Positions 1-11,877 of a stretch of DNA of 64,000 bases are shown in pieces. The position numbers and the translations under genes are program-made. Numbering within the stretch: the stretch's first letter is position 1; the number at the start of each line of letters is the position of its first letter. The stretch spans positions 62,001 through 126,000 of the forward strand of contig MU858064.1 of NCBI GenBank assembly GCA_033297075.1. The letters run 5' to 3'. The notes below the pieces were generated by a model. It saw only the letters and a list, made by a program, of their open reading frames with translations. It did no database searches and was not told the DNA's origin. The stretch is from Rhypophila decipiens. Taxonomy: Eukaryota; Ascomycota; Sordariomycetes; Sordariales; Naviculisporaceae.

Positions 1-3000
1 AGAACAGGGAATAATATTGGCACGAACCAATGCAAGGCCACCAATTAAATCAGCAGAAGGACTACGGTAATAGTAGTATGGTGGTAGGCAAAGGCCCGAT
101 TGACTTGAACGTGAATTAGAGCGTCACAATAGTACTACTCTCAACTACGAAACAAAAAACGCAAATCTAGATGTGAAAACGTTGCGTGAATCAACACAGT
201 GCCACATAAGATAAATGGTTTCATCAACAACTTCCGCTCATAAGCGCCATCCCACATGGCCTTAATATAACAAGTTGCGAAAAGAGCCCGAGGAACAACT
301 ACATAACTAGCTTATGGAAGACACACTTAAAAAAAAAGCAAGTGAGGCTCCGGCACCTTACTACGCATGCCGCAGCGTGCCTGGGATTATATTAGGGACG
401 GAACTTCCCCACCCTTTCATAGACCTAGATATGTCTTTTTTGTATTCTTATGCTTCGCTGGCACATCGGCTCTTTATAATGATAAATCCACCGTCAGACA
501 ATACCATTATATGTGAGGCCTCAATACGCTTTTCAGTCAATACAATAAAATGTTGCACAGCTGTGCACAAATTGTAATCACCCCAACAAATGTGCGGAAT
601 TCCAGGTCAACAGTGTTTAACGGGAGGCCTCATAAATTAATACTAGCAAAACGAAAAATACCAATATGATCATGAATAGTGAATACCAAACCTGCCTTCT
701 ATATGAGCCATCGAGTTCGTGATCTCGCAAGTTAATATACAACGCCGAGATCCATATGTATCAGCACACCTGCGCCGGCACGCGCTTGAAAATCGTTGTT
801 TTAAGAAGAGGCGATATAAATCTATCTACCATATACGTACGTAGTAGACTTGTTAGTCACATGCTCACACTGCACTGTGCCAACCAACCACAAAAGAGCA
901 CCTGATACAAAAGAGTCATGTGACCCGACTTAAATCATGTAAATCTCGTCGTAAAATCTAATCTGTGAATGCACTCCCAGCTCCTGAAAGCATCATGCCC
1001 ACAATATGTAGAGCTGTGTGAAACCGGCACCGTTCATGCACATTTCATCTCATGTCGGTTGCGCAAACAACCTGAAGTAAGGCTGTAGCAGGCAGCCTGG
1101 CCATATCGTAATGACACCGCCCTGCCATGATCACTAGATTCGCGCCTTGTATGTGCCTCAGGATGAAACTGGACGTAGTACTCGTGCGGTGAGTCATGAA
1201 ACTGGCCATCCTGATAGGTCAAAATACAGACCACTGGAAAATGATGGGGATTTCAAGATAATCACGTTGAATCATGTAGACACCGTGCTCATGAAAGACG
1301 GTGAGCCGCAGAGTGATCGAGATCTTCTCTCATCGTTTGGGATGGATGGCTGGTTCAAGATATTGCAGTTCAACCGGCAAGTATTGAGGCTGGTAAGCAA
1401 TGTTCCCCGAGACGACCCCGTCCAAGCCGGAACCATCCACTTGGACAAGGCAGGAAAGGGAGCGAGACAGAAAGTGTAACGGCTTTGGAGGTAGGCATAT
1501 GTAGGCTTACGCAGCCCTTTGGAGCAGAAGCCATCACGACCATCTGCTGCCTGTTTGTGCGCCGACCCATCAACCTACCACAAATCACCCGGGCACATCA
1601 AACAAAAGTACAAGAGAGGCTGACATGGCCGGATGAACTCTAGGCCAGTAAGAAGGGTATGACAAGGGTGGTTGTGAGTGTTCAAGTGTGTCTGTGTAAG
1701 GCGACCCCCACGGGCCGCAAGCCCGTCAGAATATCATGGACCATAGACGTGACCATTGAAGAAAAAGAATGAACAGAGAAAAGAAAAAAGAGCCATCGGT
1801 AACTCGACCTATCAGCTGGTCGAGGATGCCGCCTCTCTTTTCCAGTTGAGCAAGTCATGGCCCCAAGACAGGGCAGGCACTAAGACGGTGGTTTCAAAAT
1901 CACACCAAGAATGTATTCACTCCTTCACAGTGCGTCGAAACGACGTCCAACAAGTGGCCACTCGACCATATTGCTCCTTTTCATGAAGCCCATCCAGTGT
2001 ATATACCACTCATCAGACTCGTCGTTGACCATCACCCAACGACAGCTCGTGGAAGCGCCCGTGACCAAACCAAGTGCCCAAAAGGGTGACTGCCACCAAG
2101 GTACCCAGCAGGGTGTGAATGTAAAGCCAAATGCCACTCGCTGCCATCAAGAGCAGAATGACAGACCTAGACACTGCCACCACAATGACAGACTACATCC
2201 CCACGCTTGTTCGCTCGCTTCCATGTCAAAAGGGGGCTTGGGAATTTGGGGGCAATGGTGACACCTCAGCAACAACACGCCGGCCAGTCGCTTGGCTAAA
2301 CACCGGCGATCAGTGACGACAATGGAAAAGAGGCTCTGCGTATCAAAGCCTGGAAAATAACGTCACCAAAACGTTATGACTGGCCAAGTGAAAATTCCAA
2401 ACCTTCGAGACCCTTCCGTGAGTCAAGAAAGGGTCTTTCGGCTATGGTGCAATGTGAGGCGGCCTCTTTGTGGGACATCAATGCCGTGCCTGACTGGGCT
2501 GGCTCGACCTGACCGAATGCCACATCGCGACCCTGCGTAGTAGCTACCTGCCGCCTATCTGCCCAGCGGGAGAAGGGTCCAAGCAAGCCCAGCGGAAGAA
2601 GAGTGTGTGACGATGATGATATCAACCATAGACCCGCTCGAATCTGAACCGTCCAACTGTCTCGGTGACTCGCAGGACAGAAGCCATCGTCGCGACGATC
2701 ATCCGGATACAGCCAGCTGACTCGAGACCAAACCCGAGCATTCGTGTATGCATCATATCGATCTTGGGCTGTTCAACCTGCCGCTATCGCTGCCAGCTTA
2801 GCAGTCGCGTCGACATCGGAGTCCAACTCACACGCACGCAGTCCATCGGATGATCACTGTTTGGTCCTAGTGCCATAGTTGTATCGAAGTTTTGCCGAAC
2901 AAATTTTCGAGAGGAGACAATATATGTAAAAGGTCCAGCTGGGGAAGGCGATAAGCTTCGGGGTCCTGCAAGGCACAAGATAAAAATGAAGCCCAAAATC

Positions 3001-6000
3001 TCTGGGGCAGAGTCGTTGGGTTGAAAGAGAACTGAACCGAGCCTGGGGGGCAGTAAACTGGCCGATGGCCAGTTGGCATTGTGCTTGCGCAGTACAGCCA
3101 CACAATAACAGGCGATAAGGAGCCTGCCCTCATGAATTTCCACTGGTACACTACAGGCGGCCACGGCCTCCCGGCTTAGCTCCCGTCAAGCTATTGGGCG
3201 AAGGCTACTCGTTGGTTCCGTTGAACGAAGCTTCCAAAGGCCCTGAATGTTGCCCCATTCGGAATCCAAGTGACGAGTATTTCCCAAAGTGGCAAAGACA
3301 GCTGGCCGTCTTGCCAGGGTACTCAAGGTCAGGTCAAGACTCTTGTGTCGGTTCAACCGTTTGGAGAATGTAGGAATTCCAATATGCAACGAGATCTCGA
3401 CCTTGGACACGGGCTGAATATGCCCTGGTGCAAGGGCAGTAATGATGGAACCTTCGGAGATCGGATAGGTACCTAGGTATCATCCATACAACCAGCGTCC
3501 GCAACGATAACGGATGCGCGGGATTGGCGATATATGAGTCACACAACGGACCCAAGAACGTGGGTTAACTGGGTGGATACGTCCTCTGCTTTGCTTGTGT
3601 GCAAATGATACGCCAGATTATCTGTACAGCCTCACTAAGGTCTGGCCAGACATATTCGGTGCACCCAGTATCTCATCCCCGTGATGTTGAGACACAATAA
3701 TAATGAAGATGTGACTTGATCAAGTCCACGCCCGAAGCTCTCACTCGTCGGAGGTCGGCGTCAAGCAAGACCCCGTGACGCGCAAAGCGGCGACATACTG
3801 ATAGCAACGCGTTGGATGAGTCAACGAGACAGGGGAAATGGCTGAATGTGAAGCAGCCAGCGCGAATTGTGAATTCGGGTGAATCCGCGCAGTGCACTTG
3901 CACGTAATAATTGCCTCAGGCTCAGGGGCAGCACTCTGAAGCTTGCGTACTGCGTTGTGGCTGTTGTTGCGGCCTTAATTTTCGGGAAGGGGTGTGAACG
4001 TATCCCACCTGAGCAGTCCACCGGTGACTAACAGATTCGAAATAGTGACGTATTGATGGAATGCGTTGAAGATGAATGATTCCCCGGCAGTTTCGACGGC
4101 GAAAGAAATGCGTTGAGTTGTGTTTTTGGCGGTCGATGCGTGTGAGTTGAAGGGTGAGGTTGGGCGCAAGAGACATTGGTCATCCTGCCTGATTTTAGAC
4201 AGAAGTCAGAAGAAACGTCATGGACCGTGCGTTCCGTTGTGGCCGTGCAGCTGCCGTGGTCCTGTTTTGTGCCCGCAGCTTTTCCGCCTCCTGCACGATC
4301 TGGGAAGAGCCGGAACAATGTTCAGATTTTTGGACCAATCCCGTGTCATGGACTTTTCGAGAAGTCGTGGCTGTGCCCCACCTTGCTTATGAAGCCACAC
4401 CCGCATGTGGCTCCAGTGGCTTGAGAACCAGACTGTCGGATCTGTCACCTTTTCCTGCCTGCCCCGCCAGTTCTGCGCAAACCGCCGTAACCCAAATTTA
4501 CAGGGGCCTTGGCATACCGCGCAGTAGACTAGGGCTCCCGTTGACTGCAACTGCAACTGCACTTTCTCGTGCATTGGTGCCGTACAGTCCTGTGCATCTC
4601 GAGGTAGGCTGCTCTTTTGTTTTCCTGTCATGCACTGCTTGATCGGGATCAAGGTGAACGAAACCGAATGGTAAGGTGGAAGAAAAGCTTTGTTGAGGAA
4701 GAGAGACTTCCCGTCGGGCTAACGTTTGAAGCATCGCCCCCTTTTCGCACAGTACCTATCGTCAATAAGCTGTGTCATTGGGCATTGTTGGGTGTAATGG
4801 TATCAATGCCCGCTTGACGCTGCCTGGTCTTGCACTTTTCCAGCACTTTTCGGAGAGAAAAGGGGGGTCTCATTTGGCCGATGGAAAGCAAAGTGCCATT
4901 GGCCATTCTTACCACTCTGGCGAATGTGAGGCCATCGCTTTGCGCTCCCCATCTGATTGGCTCATCATCTCCACGAGACTCTCCTTTTCAGCACACACAA
5001 TTATTTTCTTGTGTTCCCGTTGGTTGTAAATATCTTGAAGAAGTGCCATCTGACCGAATTGTCAAGGGCTTGGTGTCTTTTCATCATCTCCAACAGTCAA
5101 CTCGTCTGCCATCGAAATGTCACGGGCTGGATGAGTCTGTACCCATTTAGATCGTAAAACTTACATCGGGAGTAGACACCTGAGAAGACGGGCCAACTGG
5201 TAGAGGGCTGGGAACCACAGTCGGGCTTCTCTTCTCATGATTGCACGCCACACCACTTGACCAGGCATCGTCGCACAACCGCAAGTTCCATTGCGCTCCG
5301 ACCGATAGGGTACACATCAACATGTTAAAGTATCCCCTGATAAGCCTCTTAGCGGAGAATGGGTCACCACACACTGGTGTTAGTTGGCGTTATCATTGTG
5401 AACCGCTCTCTTCCCACAGACCGAGACGAAAGAGGAATCGGATATGGGCAATCTGGAAAATCCAATACCCGTGTCATTGTCGTCCAACAACACTGGCTGT
5501 CGTTCAATGCTTCTGCCATGCTGGCGCGGCTGCCTCCCTCCCGCTTCCGCTTTGCCTGCATCCACTCCTTCGGCATTTTTCTCTCGACTTCCTTCTTCGG
5601 TCAAGATAGGCCTCCATATTGGAAAGATTTTCTCGGATTTCATCATTTCGAAAATACTTTTGTGGGCAGACCCGCTACGTCAGAGGTCCGTCTCTGGGTC
5701 GACCAGAAGATATCCACGTATGAGACGCGCATCTTTTTACACCCCCCTCGAGGCATAAATCTGCAGGAAGTGGACAGGTCCAGGCCGTCCCTGAAGATTT
5801 TGAAGTGTCGGTGAGAGCCATATCAGGAGCGAGATCGGTTCTTGTATCGCATGCCTGTCTGGAGATTCCCTATTTTTGTCCATGCCGGCGGGGACGAGGT
5901 TCGAGATTCCCACAGTAACCTCGAGACCAGCTCTGGGCGATCAACAAGTCTCCATTCACCTTTGGCTTGTTTGGGCAATGGCATAGGGTTGTGGGCCCCA

Positions 6001-9000
6001 AGCAAGCACTGTGCAAGTTTCAATGCCCTTTGCTGCATACCGCTCCGAAAATCACCAATCGGGGGGCAGCGACTTGCATCCTCGATCATTTTTTTGCGGA
6101 GCTGCCAGGGCGCGATTGGCCAAACACAGGCCCGCACCAGAACAGCTGCTGATATTGGACATCAACGCAGCTGGCTATAGCAACAACGAGCCATTAGGGC
6201 AGCAGAGCATATCAGCCCACATGAAGCTCCATATGGCAGAAGTGACTCACGCTCGCCATATAGGACGACAACCAGGAAATTCAAGAGAAAAGTCGAAAGG
6301 GAGAGGGAACAGCATGTCCAAAACGCCCAGTTGCAGGCATTCATCGACCTTTGCCCGGAGCGAAATGAAATATGAAAATTTTTCCAAGGTGAGGACAGAG
6401 CAAATCACAATGCGGAAGGTCCTGGACCTGTGCCGTGTTGGGAGACCAGGGTACGGAAAACAGCCACTGGAAAATGGCCGGGTAGGGGGTCCCCCTGGAG
6501 GGGGGTGTGTTCCAGAAAATCAACACATCCGGGATCACGATAGGGAAGAAACAAGTACCAAGAAGGCCGGACAGAAGGTGAACGAGGCAGCCTTCTCCAC
6601 TCCTCACGCTAGAAGGAGTGCCCGTGAAAATGGTCTGTGAATTCCAATACGGAGGGTGTGAGTCGAGAAGAGTCATCTTGTTGGTCTTGTTTCCGCTGGG
6701 AAGATCCAACGGTGCCGAGATACTGTATGGGGCTCTCTCACGGTGTAAGCTAAACTCCGTGGGAATGGCTGACATGAGGTAACCTGCTCCTTGCGGACAT
6801 GTCAACCGTCAAGATGCCATGTGTGAATGTCGCCTCCGAACCGAGTCGAGAGAAACGAGTTGCGGAGGTTTATTAACCGTGCATTGGCGGGATGAGAACT
6901 GCTTGTGTGTAACCGGTCTTGATGGTGTAGAGAAAACGAGTAACTGAATGGCGGCGAGGAAATCTTGACGAGAAGTTCCTAATATGCGTCCATCCAAGCG
7001 ATTGTACTCTTGTTGAGCAAAGGCGGCAGCAGAAGCGAAACGAGGAAACAAGAAACGAACTGGGCCAACTGGCTAGAAACGCACCGACAAGAGGGAATCG
7101 ACCCTTTCACAGTTCCTTTCGGTACCGTTGAATAATGACGGCACGGCTTGCACGGGATATAAGGTCGGTCGGCAATACACAATAAATAAACGAGCACATA
7201 GCCTTTCAAGCCCTGAAGGCAGCGGTATGTTGCGTCGCACAACTCTGTGGAGACATGATAATTAATCGTCCGGGGACAAAATTATGAAGCTGGTCATAAT
7301 CTCACATGTTTCGCGGAGGAAGATCAGACTCGGTTCGGCAGTTGAATCGATTGTCTTGGATCGATAGGGGCCGGGAGGGAGCAGTGAGACAAACCGGCCC
7401 CGTATTTGTGAGTTCAGCTTTGGCGACAAAAAGTGAGTGGCGAGGCTGGTCGAGAGAGGTCGGTTTGCGATCGATCAAATGCAAGAGGCTGGTTCAGCTG
7501 AGAAGCCAGGTGCAGTGGAAAACTTCCCATTCGCTGGGGCTCCTTGGGTGAGGCTATTGCGCTAGACCGGGGCTGCAACCACTGTAAATCTTGCATACCT
7601 CCAGAAGGGTATGGTATGGAAGTGTTTACTCCGTATGCTGCATGTGTTTTCGCGCCGTTGCATTGACAGATGGAGCGACGGCATGAGAGATCCATTCCGA
7701 CGAGCTATGCTGAAAGGGAATTGCCACTCCGGATAGCATGTACCGTGATTCGATCTGGTTTATTTCTGGTTTCGACGTTTTGTTGTGCAATTGAGTGGTG
7801 ACACAAGACGGCGGGTTCCATTGTTCAGCGCTTGAACATTGCTCTCTTTGCAACGCCATTCGTCGTTAAATAAGAGTGTGAGAGGGGAAGACGCTGCATG
7901 GTCAAACCTAGAGATTGCAATTCCCCAGACTTCCACTTCCATATCAGGATGAACCCCGCTGGCAAAAGGTGATCAGTGGACAGCTGGAAAAAAGGGCTGC
8001 ATGGTTTAGGATGCATTGTGGGCATTTCGCTCCACGTGAGCGCAAACGCCCTCGCAGCAAATCGTGAACTGGAAATGACCTAGGTTGCACTCTGTTTCCG
8101 GTCTAGAATGAGAAGACGGCGATGCAGCTAAAAGCAAATCATCTGGACGTCTGAGATGGGAATGGTCTGCTTGGCTGACAGCACTGGACGAGCGACGACT
8201 GGAACCTGGCATCGAGTGTGGATTTTTGAGCATCAAAATCTGGGGAAGTGGACGGTCTGGAGTATCGACGGAGGCGGGGCCGGGTTCTGACGGCCACATG
8301 ATATTTCACGCACCCAGCCATCAACGTGAGGGTGGGCGTTCCATGAAAGTGAGAGGCAGGAGAGGGCAGGAGCAACCACCAAAAAGCGCCATCACATCAC
8401 TGATCACACTGATATCGCGGAAGGAGGGGTGACTATCACCCAAGGTGAGGGGTGAGGAGGGGCTCTTCCTTGCCTTCCTGGAAGAGAAGGAGGGGCAATC
8501 GCGATTCACGACTTACGATAATCCAAGTGCTCAAAGAGTGACTGCTGCTGAAAGCCAACGTCAGCGGTTGCAGCCTCTTCCAAGTTTAAAGAGCATCCAT
8601 CCCCTCTCCAGCCCCTTCCATTCCAAGTCTCGCTTTGGAAGGTTTGCATCTCCAGATCCCGGAACACCAGGTCACTGATGAGATCGCCATCTGCCTTGAA
8701 AACGGCCAACGGATATTCACATTTTCCAAATCGCCACTCACGCAGTCAACTCTGACTGTTTGCTCTTGAGGCCTCTTTGCCATCCTACGTACTCACTCTT
8801 GTTTACGTATCCACCGTTGCCTTGTTCTCCCTCTTGAACAATCGGATTTCCAGCACACAAGAGTCAAAGACATTGGTCAATCAAGCGATTCTGCGTATGC
8901 ATCTTGCCTTCAGGACTACGGTTGTAATCGCGCGACAGCAGAGTCATTGAGAAGGATAAGAGCGGACGGATACTTTGGCGGGTTTCCGATTGAAACAGGG

Positions 9001-10626
9001 ACTCCGATCCATCTTCCATCTCCTCTCAAGCTTCAATCTTCCTCTGGTCAGGACAAAGCTCTCAACACCCAGGCCGGATTACAACAATATCATCCAAGTC
9101 GAACTCATCTCACCTTTTACGTTACCACCGCTCCCTGTGGTCCCAACACTGCTTCGGTTCCCAGCCTCTTGCAAACGGCGAGTCGGCCACGACGGCGTCA
9201 AAGCTGCCTGCTATTGCTGCCGCTATCCACGGTTCCGCCATTCTGGATCCCAGTCTCCCAGGATCCCTCCCTGCGCGTCGTCGCTCGGCAAGCAAAACGC
9301 CTGAGTGCAACAAACCGCCGTCGTGAATCAAGGTGAAGGAAGAAAATTTTACTTGCCGGGCCGTTGAGCATTGGACGAAGCGATATTCCCCTGACCATTA
9401 TCAGCGACGTTGGATGGTGCAAATCCCCAGCCCTCGACGACCAATCTCGCTTAACCAGATTTGACCGTGCTGGGGAAGGCGTCGGCCGCGAAGCCGGGAC
9501 CCCTTCCGTGGTGCAAATTTTCACCCTGTCCGAGAGCACGACCAAGAACTGGCACCAGAAGGAAATTTGGATGATCCAACCCAGTCACACATGGAAATGC
9601 GACATCGTTGAGCCTGGCAGTCTGTCAAATTACCCATAAAGCATCGAAAACAACCTGGTCATTTCTTAGGTTGACATGCGTTTGCGCTGCCTCAACTTGC
9701 ATCTATTTTCAGGCGTCGCCAGTTCCGACTCGGCAGCGTGGTGAGCAGCCAAACAAAGGCTGCTCTCTGCTACACAGAGGCAGAGACGGGAGGAACGCAG
9801 AACGGAGGAGGTACCTGGGTACCTTCTGGACTCGGTTGGGATAGGGCACAGTGTGAACGCGAAAGCCCTCGAACACCGTCGGACCGTGTGGGTGCTTCCA
9901 GTCGACGCTGACAAGCGTTAAAAGGTGACTAAAAGGCCCGGGACAGGGGCTAGGTACCTGATATCGCCACACCCCTCCATCACGAACCACGAGGTGGGAC
10001 AAGGAGCATCCATTTTCTCCTCACCCCTGCCGCCCCCCTCCCCCTGAAGGCAGGCCCTGTCGCTCCGGCCAAGTCGCCCTTGATTTGCTCCACCGCACAA
10101 GACTCTTCACCTTGATTTTCCCTTTAAGTACCGTTTCCTGCCCCCCAATTTCCAAAGGCTTACTTTGGTCTTTTGCCTTCGAAACCTGCCCACCACATCC
10201 ACAACATTGCTCCGTTGCGACTTCAAACACTTCTTTTCACAACATTAGTCATTCTGGACCGGTTGGAAGTCCAGGATTTTCCAGAAACAACCGTCAAAGT
10301 CGATACGAGACTTTGGTGCCCAATCCTCCTCGAACGGGAGACATCGACGACAGGTATATAGCATGTTCTCGAACAGAAGAAGGCTCTCCTCCCATCTTCC
10401 TACCGACCACAGACCGAGGTGACTTGCTCGTCACTTTCTTCCGCGTCACGACACCGGCGCGATTGGCCCATGATTGTTGTTGTTTGAGAAGAGGAAAAAA
10501 AGATATAAAAAACGACTCGCCACCCCCCTTACCACGACTGGGGGGACTACGCGAACACCAAAAAATTCGGAGGAGTTGAGAGAAGAGATTTGGATATCCA
10601 GGGAGACATCACGCAAACACGATATC
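1..10626. other. Long gene-free stretch
   Basis: No reading frame here shows a recognisable domain, third-position bias or credible splice structure. The longest open frames (about 200 codons near 6.0-6.6 kb, about 140 codons near 4.2-4.6 kb) overlap open frames of similar length on the other strand, as expected by chance. The first kilobase is visibly more A/T-rich than the rest. The last 1-1.5 kb, with pyrimidine-rich patches and short upstream ATGs, is probably promoter and 5' leader of the gene starting at 10627. The rest could be regulatory DNA, a long untranslated RNA or decayed sequence; the sequence alone does not decide. Confidence 0.6.
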
Positions 10627-11877
10627 ATGGGCGACTACTCATCTTATGGCGGCAACGGTGCCAGCCGCGACTACTATCAAGGATACGACAAGACTTTTGG
10701 AAGTCCCTCGCAAACACCTTCGCCCCGAGCATCGGGATCTTTCTTTGGTACTGGAGCCACGCCGCAGAGGCCCGCGACACGCGCACACTTCCGCAATCCC
10801 AGTGCTGCTGCTTTCGCGGGCTACAGCAGCCCTCGGGGGCCCTCGTTCTCGCCTCGATATACGAGCGACGGCACCTACGCCACTGCCAATGTGAGTTCAT
10901 CGGGGCGAAAGCCTGCTTCCTCGGGTCAACCACACACCAGGCGCGAGCGCCGCAACTCCTACTCCTACTATCGGGCCTCTGATCACCATGGGGAGTCCGA
11001 CGAGGACGAGTTCGTCGAGATCGACGGCAGATTCTACATGCTGCCATCACGGTCAAAGTGGAGACGATATGGGACATCCTATTACACTGTCAATGCTGGC
11101 GGGCATCCCACTGATTACCACTATTATGCACAGGCTGGCGTACCCATGTTCAATGAGGCACCATCAGGCTACCAGTCGCCTCAGCGCTTCGATGTGCCGG
11201 AACGCAAAGGAACTGCCGTCCCCGGCGGCGGCCACCACCGCCGCAACTCGACCTCGGTGCCCCAGCGACCCCAGACAGCCGCCCCCCGACCGGCGAGCTC
11301 GCACAAGAAGCCGGCCCCGCGACCGAAGCAGGCCACTCCCGAGGATGCCAAGCGGCATGGAATTCCCTCTGGATATTCTCTCAAGAACTGGGATCCCACG
11401 GAAGAGCCCATCATGCTCCTGGGAAGCGTGTTTGATGCCAACTCCCTGGGCAAGTGGATCTATGACTGGACTGTCTACCACCACGGACCTGCCACTCCCA
11501 TCTCGGACATGGCCGGCGAGATGTGGCTTTTGTTGATCCAACTGGCTGGCAAGCTTAAGCGTGCCGATGAGGCCGTTCCCAAAATCAGGGCCAAGGACAA
11601 CCGGGAGATGGTTGTCGAGTTCATCGAGGCCGGTGACCGCCTGACTGACAAGCTGCGCAAGCTCCTGAAGGCGTGTGAGGCTCCCATGCTCCGATCCAGC
11701 GCCACCAAGAGGAAGGATCCCCAGCTTGGCAAGAACGCCGGTGTTGAGTTCGTCGAGACTCTCTTTGGACGCGAACGTGAACTGGAGAAGACTGAGCGTT
11801 TCATGACATCTGTCCGTCTCTGGAACCTTCGCTTTGATGCCAATTGTGAGGAGATCCTCCGGAAGCCGGGCTTGTAA
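10627..11877 (+). CDS. Conserved Ser/Pro/Tyr-rich hypothetical protein
   Basis: This is a 416-residue intronless protein. The frame stays open 51 codons upstream, but 10627 is the first ATG, giving MGDYSSYGGN. Residues 1-120 are low-complexity, rich in Ser, Tyr, Gly and Pro, with scattered Arg. An acidic patch (GESDEDEFVEIDGRFYML, about 122-139) leads into a Tyr-rich stretch, and 195-245 is basic and proline-rich. The C-terminal third (about 248-416) looks folded: it contains WDP (255-257), LGSVFDANSLGKWIYDW (265-281) and amphipathic helices rich in Lys, Glu and Leu. There is no signal peptide or membrane span. Similar fungal proteins are sometimes named vegetative cell wall protein gp1-like from composition alone; I see nothing supporting a wall role. 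Coding status is confident from codon use and the ordered C-terminus; function is unknown. Confidence 0.85.
   Translation: MGDYSSYGGNGASRDYYQGYDKTFGSPSQTPSPRASGSFFGTGATPQRPATRAHFRNPSAAAFAGYSSPRGPSFSPRYTSDGTYATANVSSSGRKPASSGQPHTRRERRNSYSYYRASDHHGESDEDEFVEIDGRFYMLPSRSKWRRYGTSYYTVNAGGHPTDYHYYAQAGVPMFNEAPSGYQSPQRFDVPERKGTAVPGGGHHRRNSTSVPQRPQTAAPRPASSHKKPAPRPKQATPEDAKRHGIPSGYSLKNWDPTEEPIMLLGSVFDANSLGKWIYDWTVYHHGPATPISDMAGEMWLLLIQLAGKLKRADEAVPKIRAKDNREMVVEFIEAGDRLTDKLRKLLKACEAPMLRSSATKRKDPQLGKNAGVEFVETLFGRERELEKTERFMTSVRLWNLRFDANCEEILRKPGL

Noticed and set aside
4218..4652. Overlapping open frames of about 140 codons on both strands
   Set aside because: Mirror-image open frames without recognisable sequence indicate low stop density rather than a gene.
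6011..6640. A 209-codon plus-strand open frame
   Set aside because: It begins with GTG, has no domain or codon bias, and overlaps a 154-codon open frame on the opposite strand; it is consistent with chance.
10085..10579. A 164-codon plus frame just upstream of the first gene
   Set aside because: It has no domain, lies in a typical pyrimidine-rich leader, and is in a different frame from the downstream protein.
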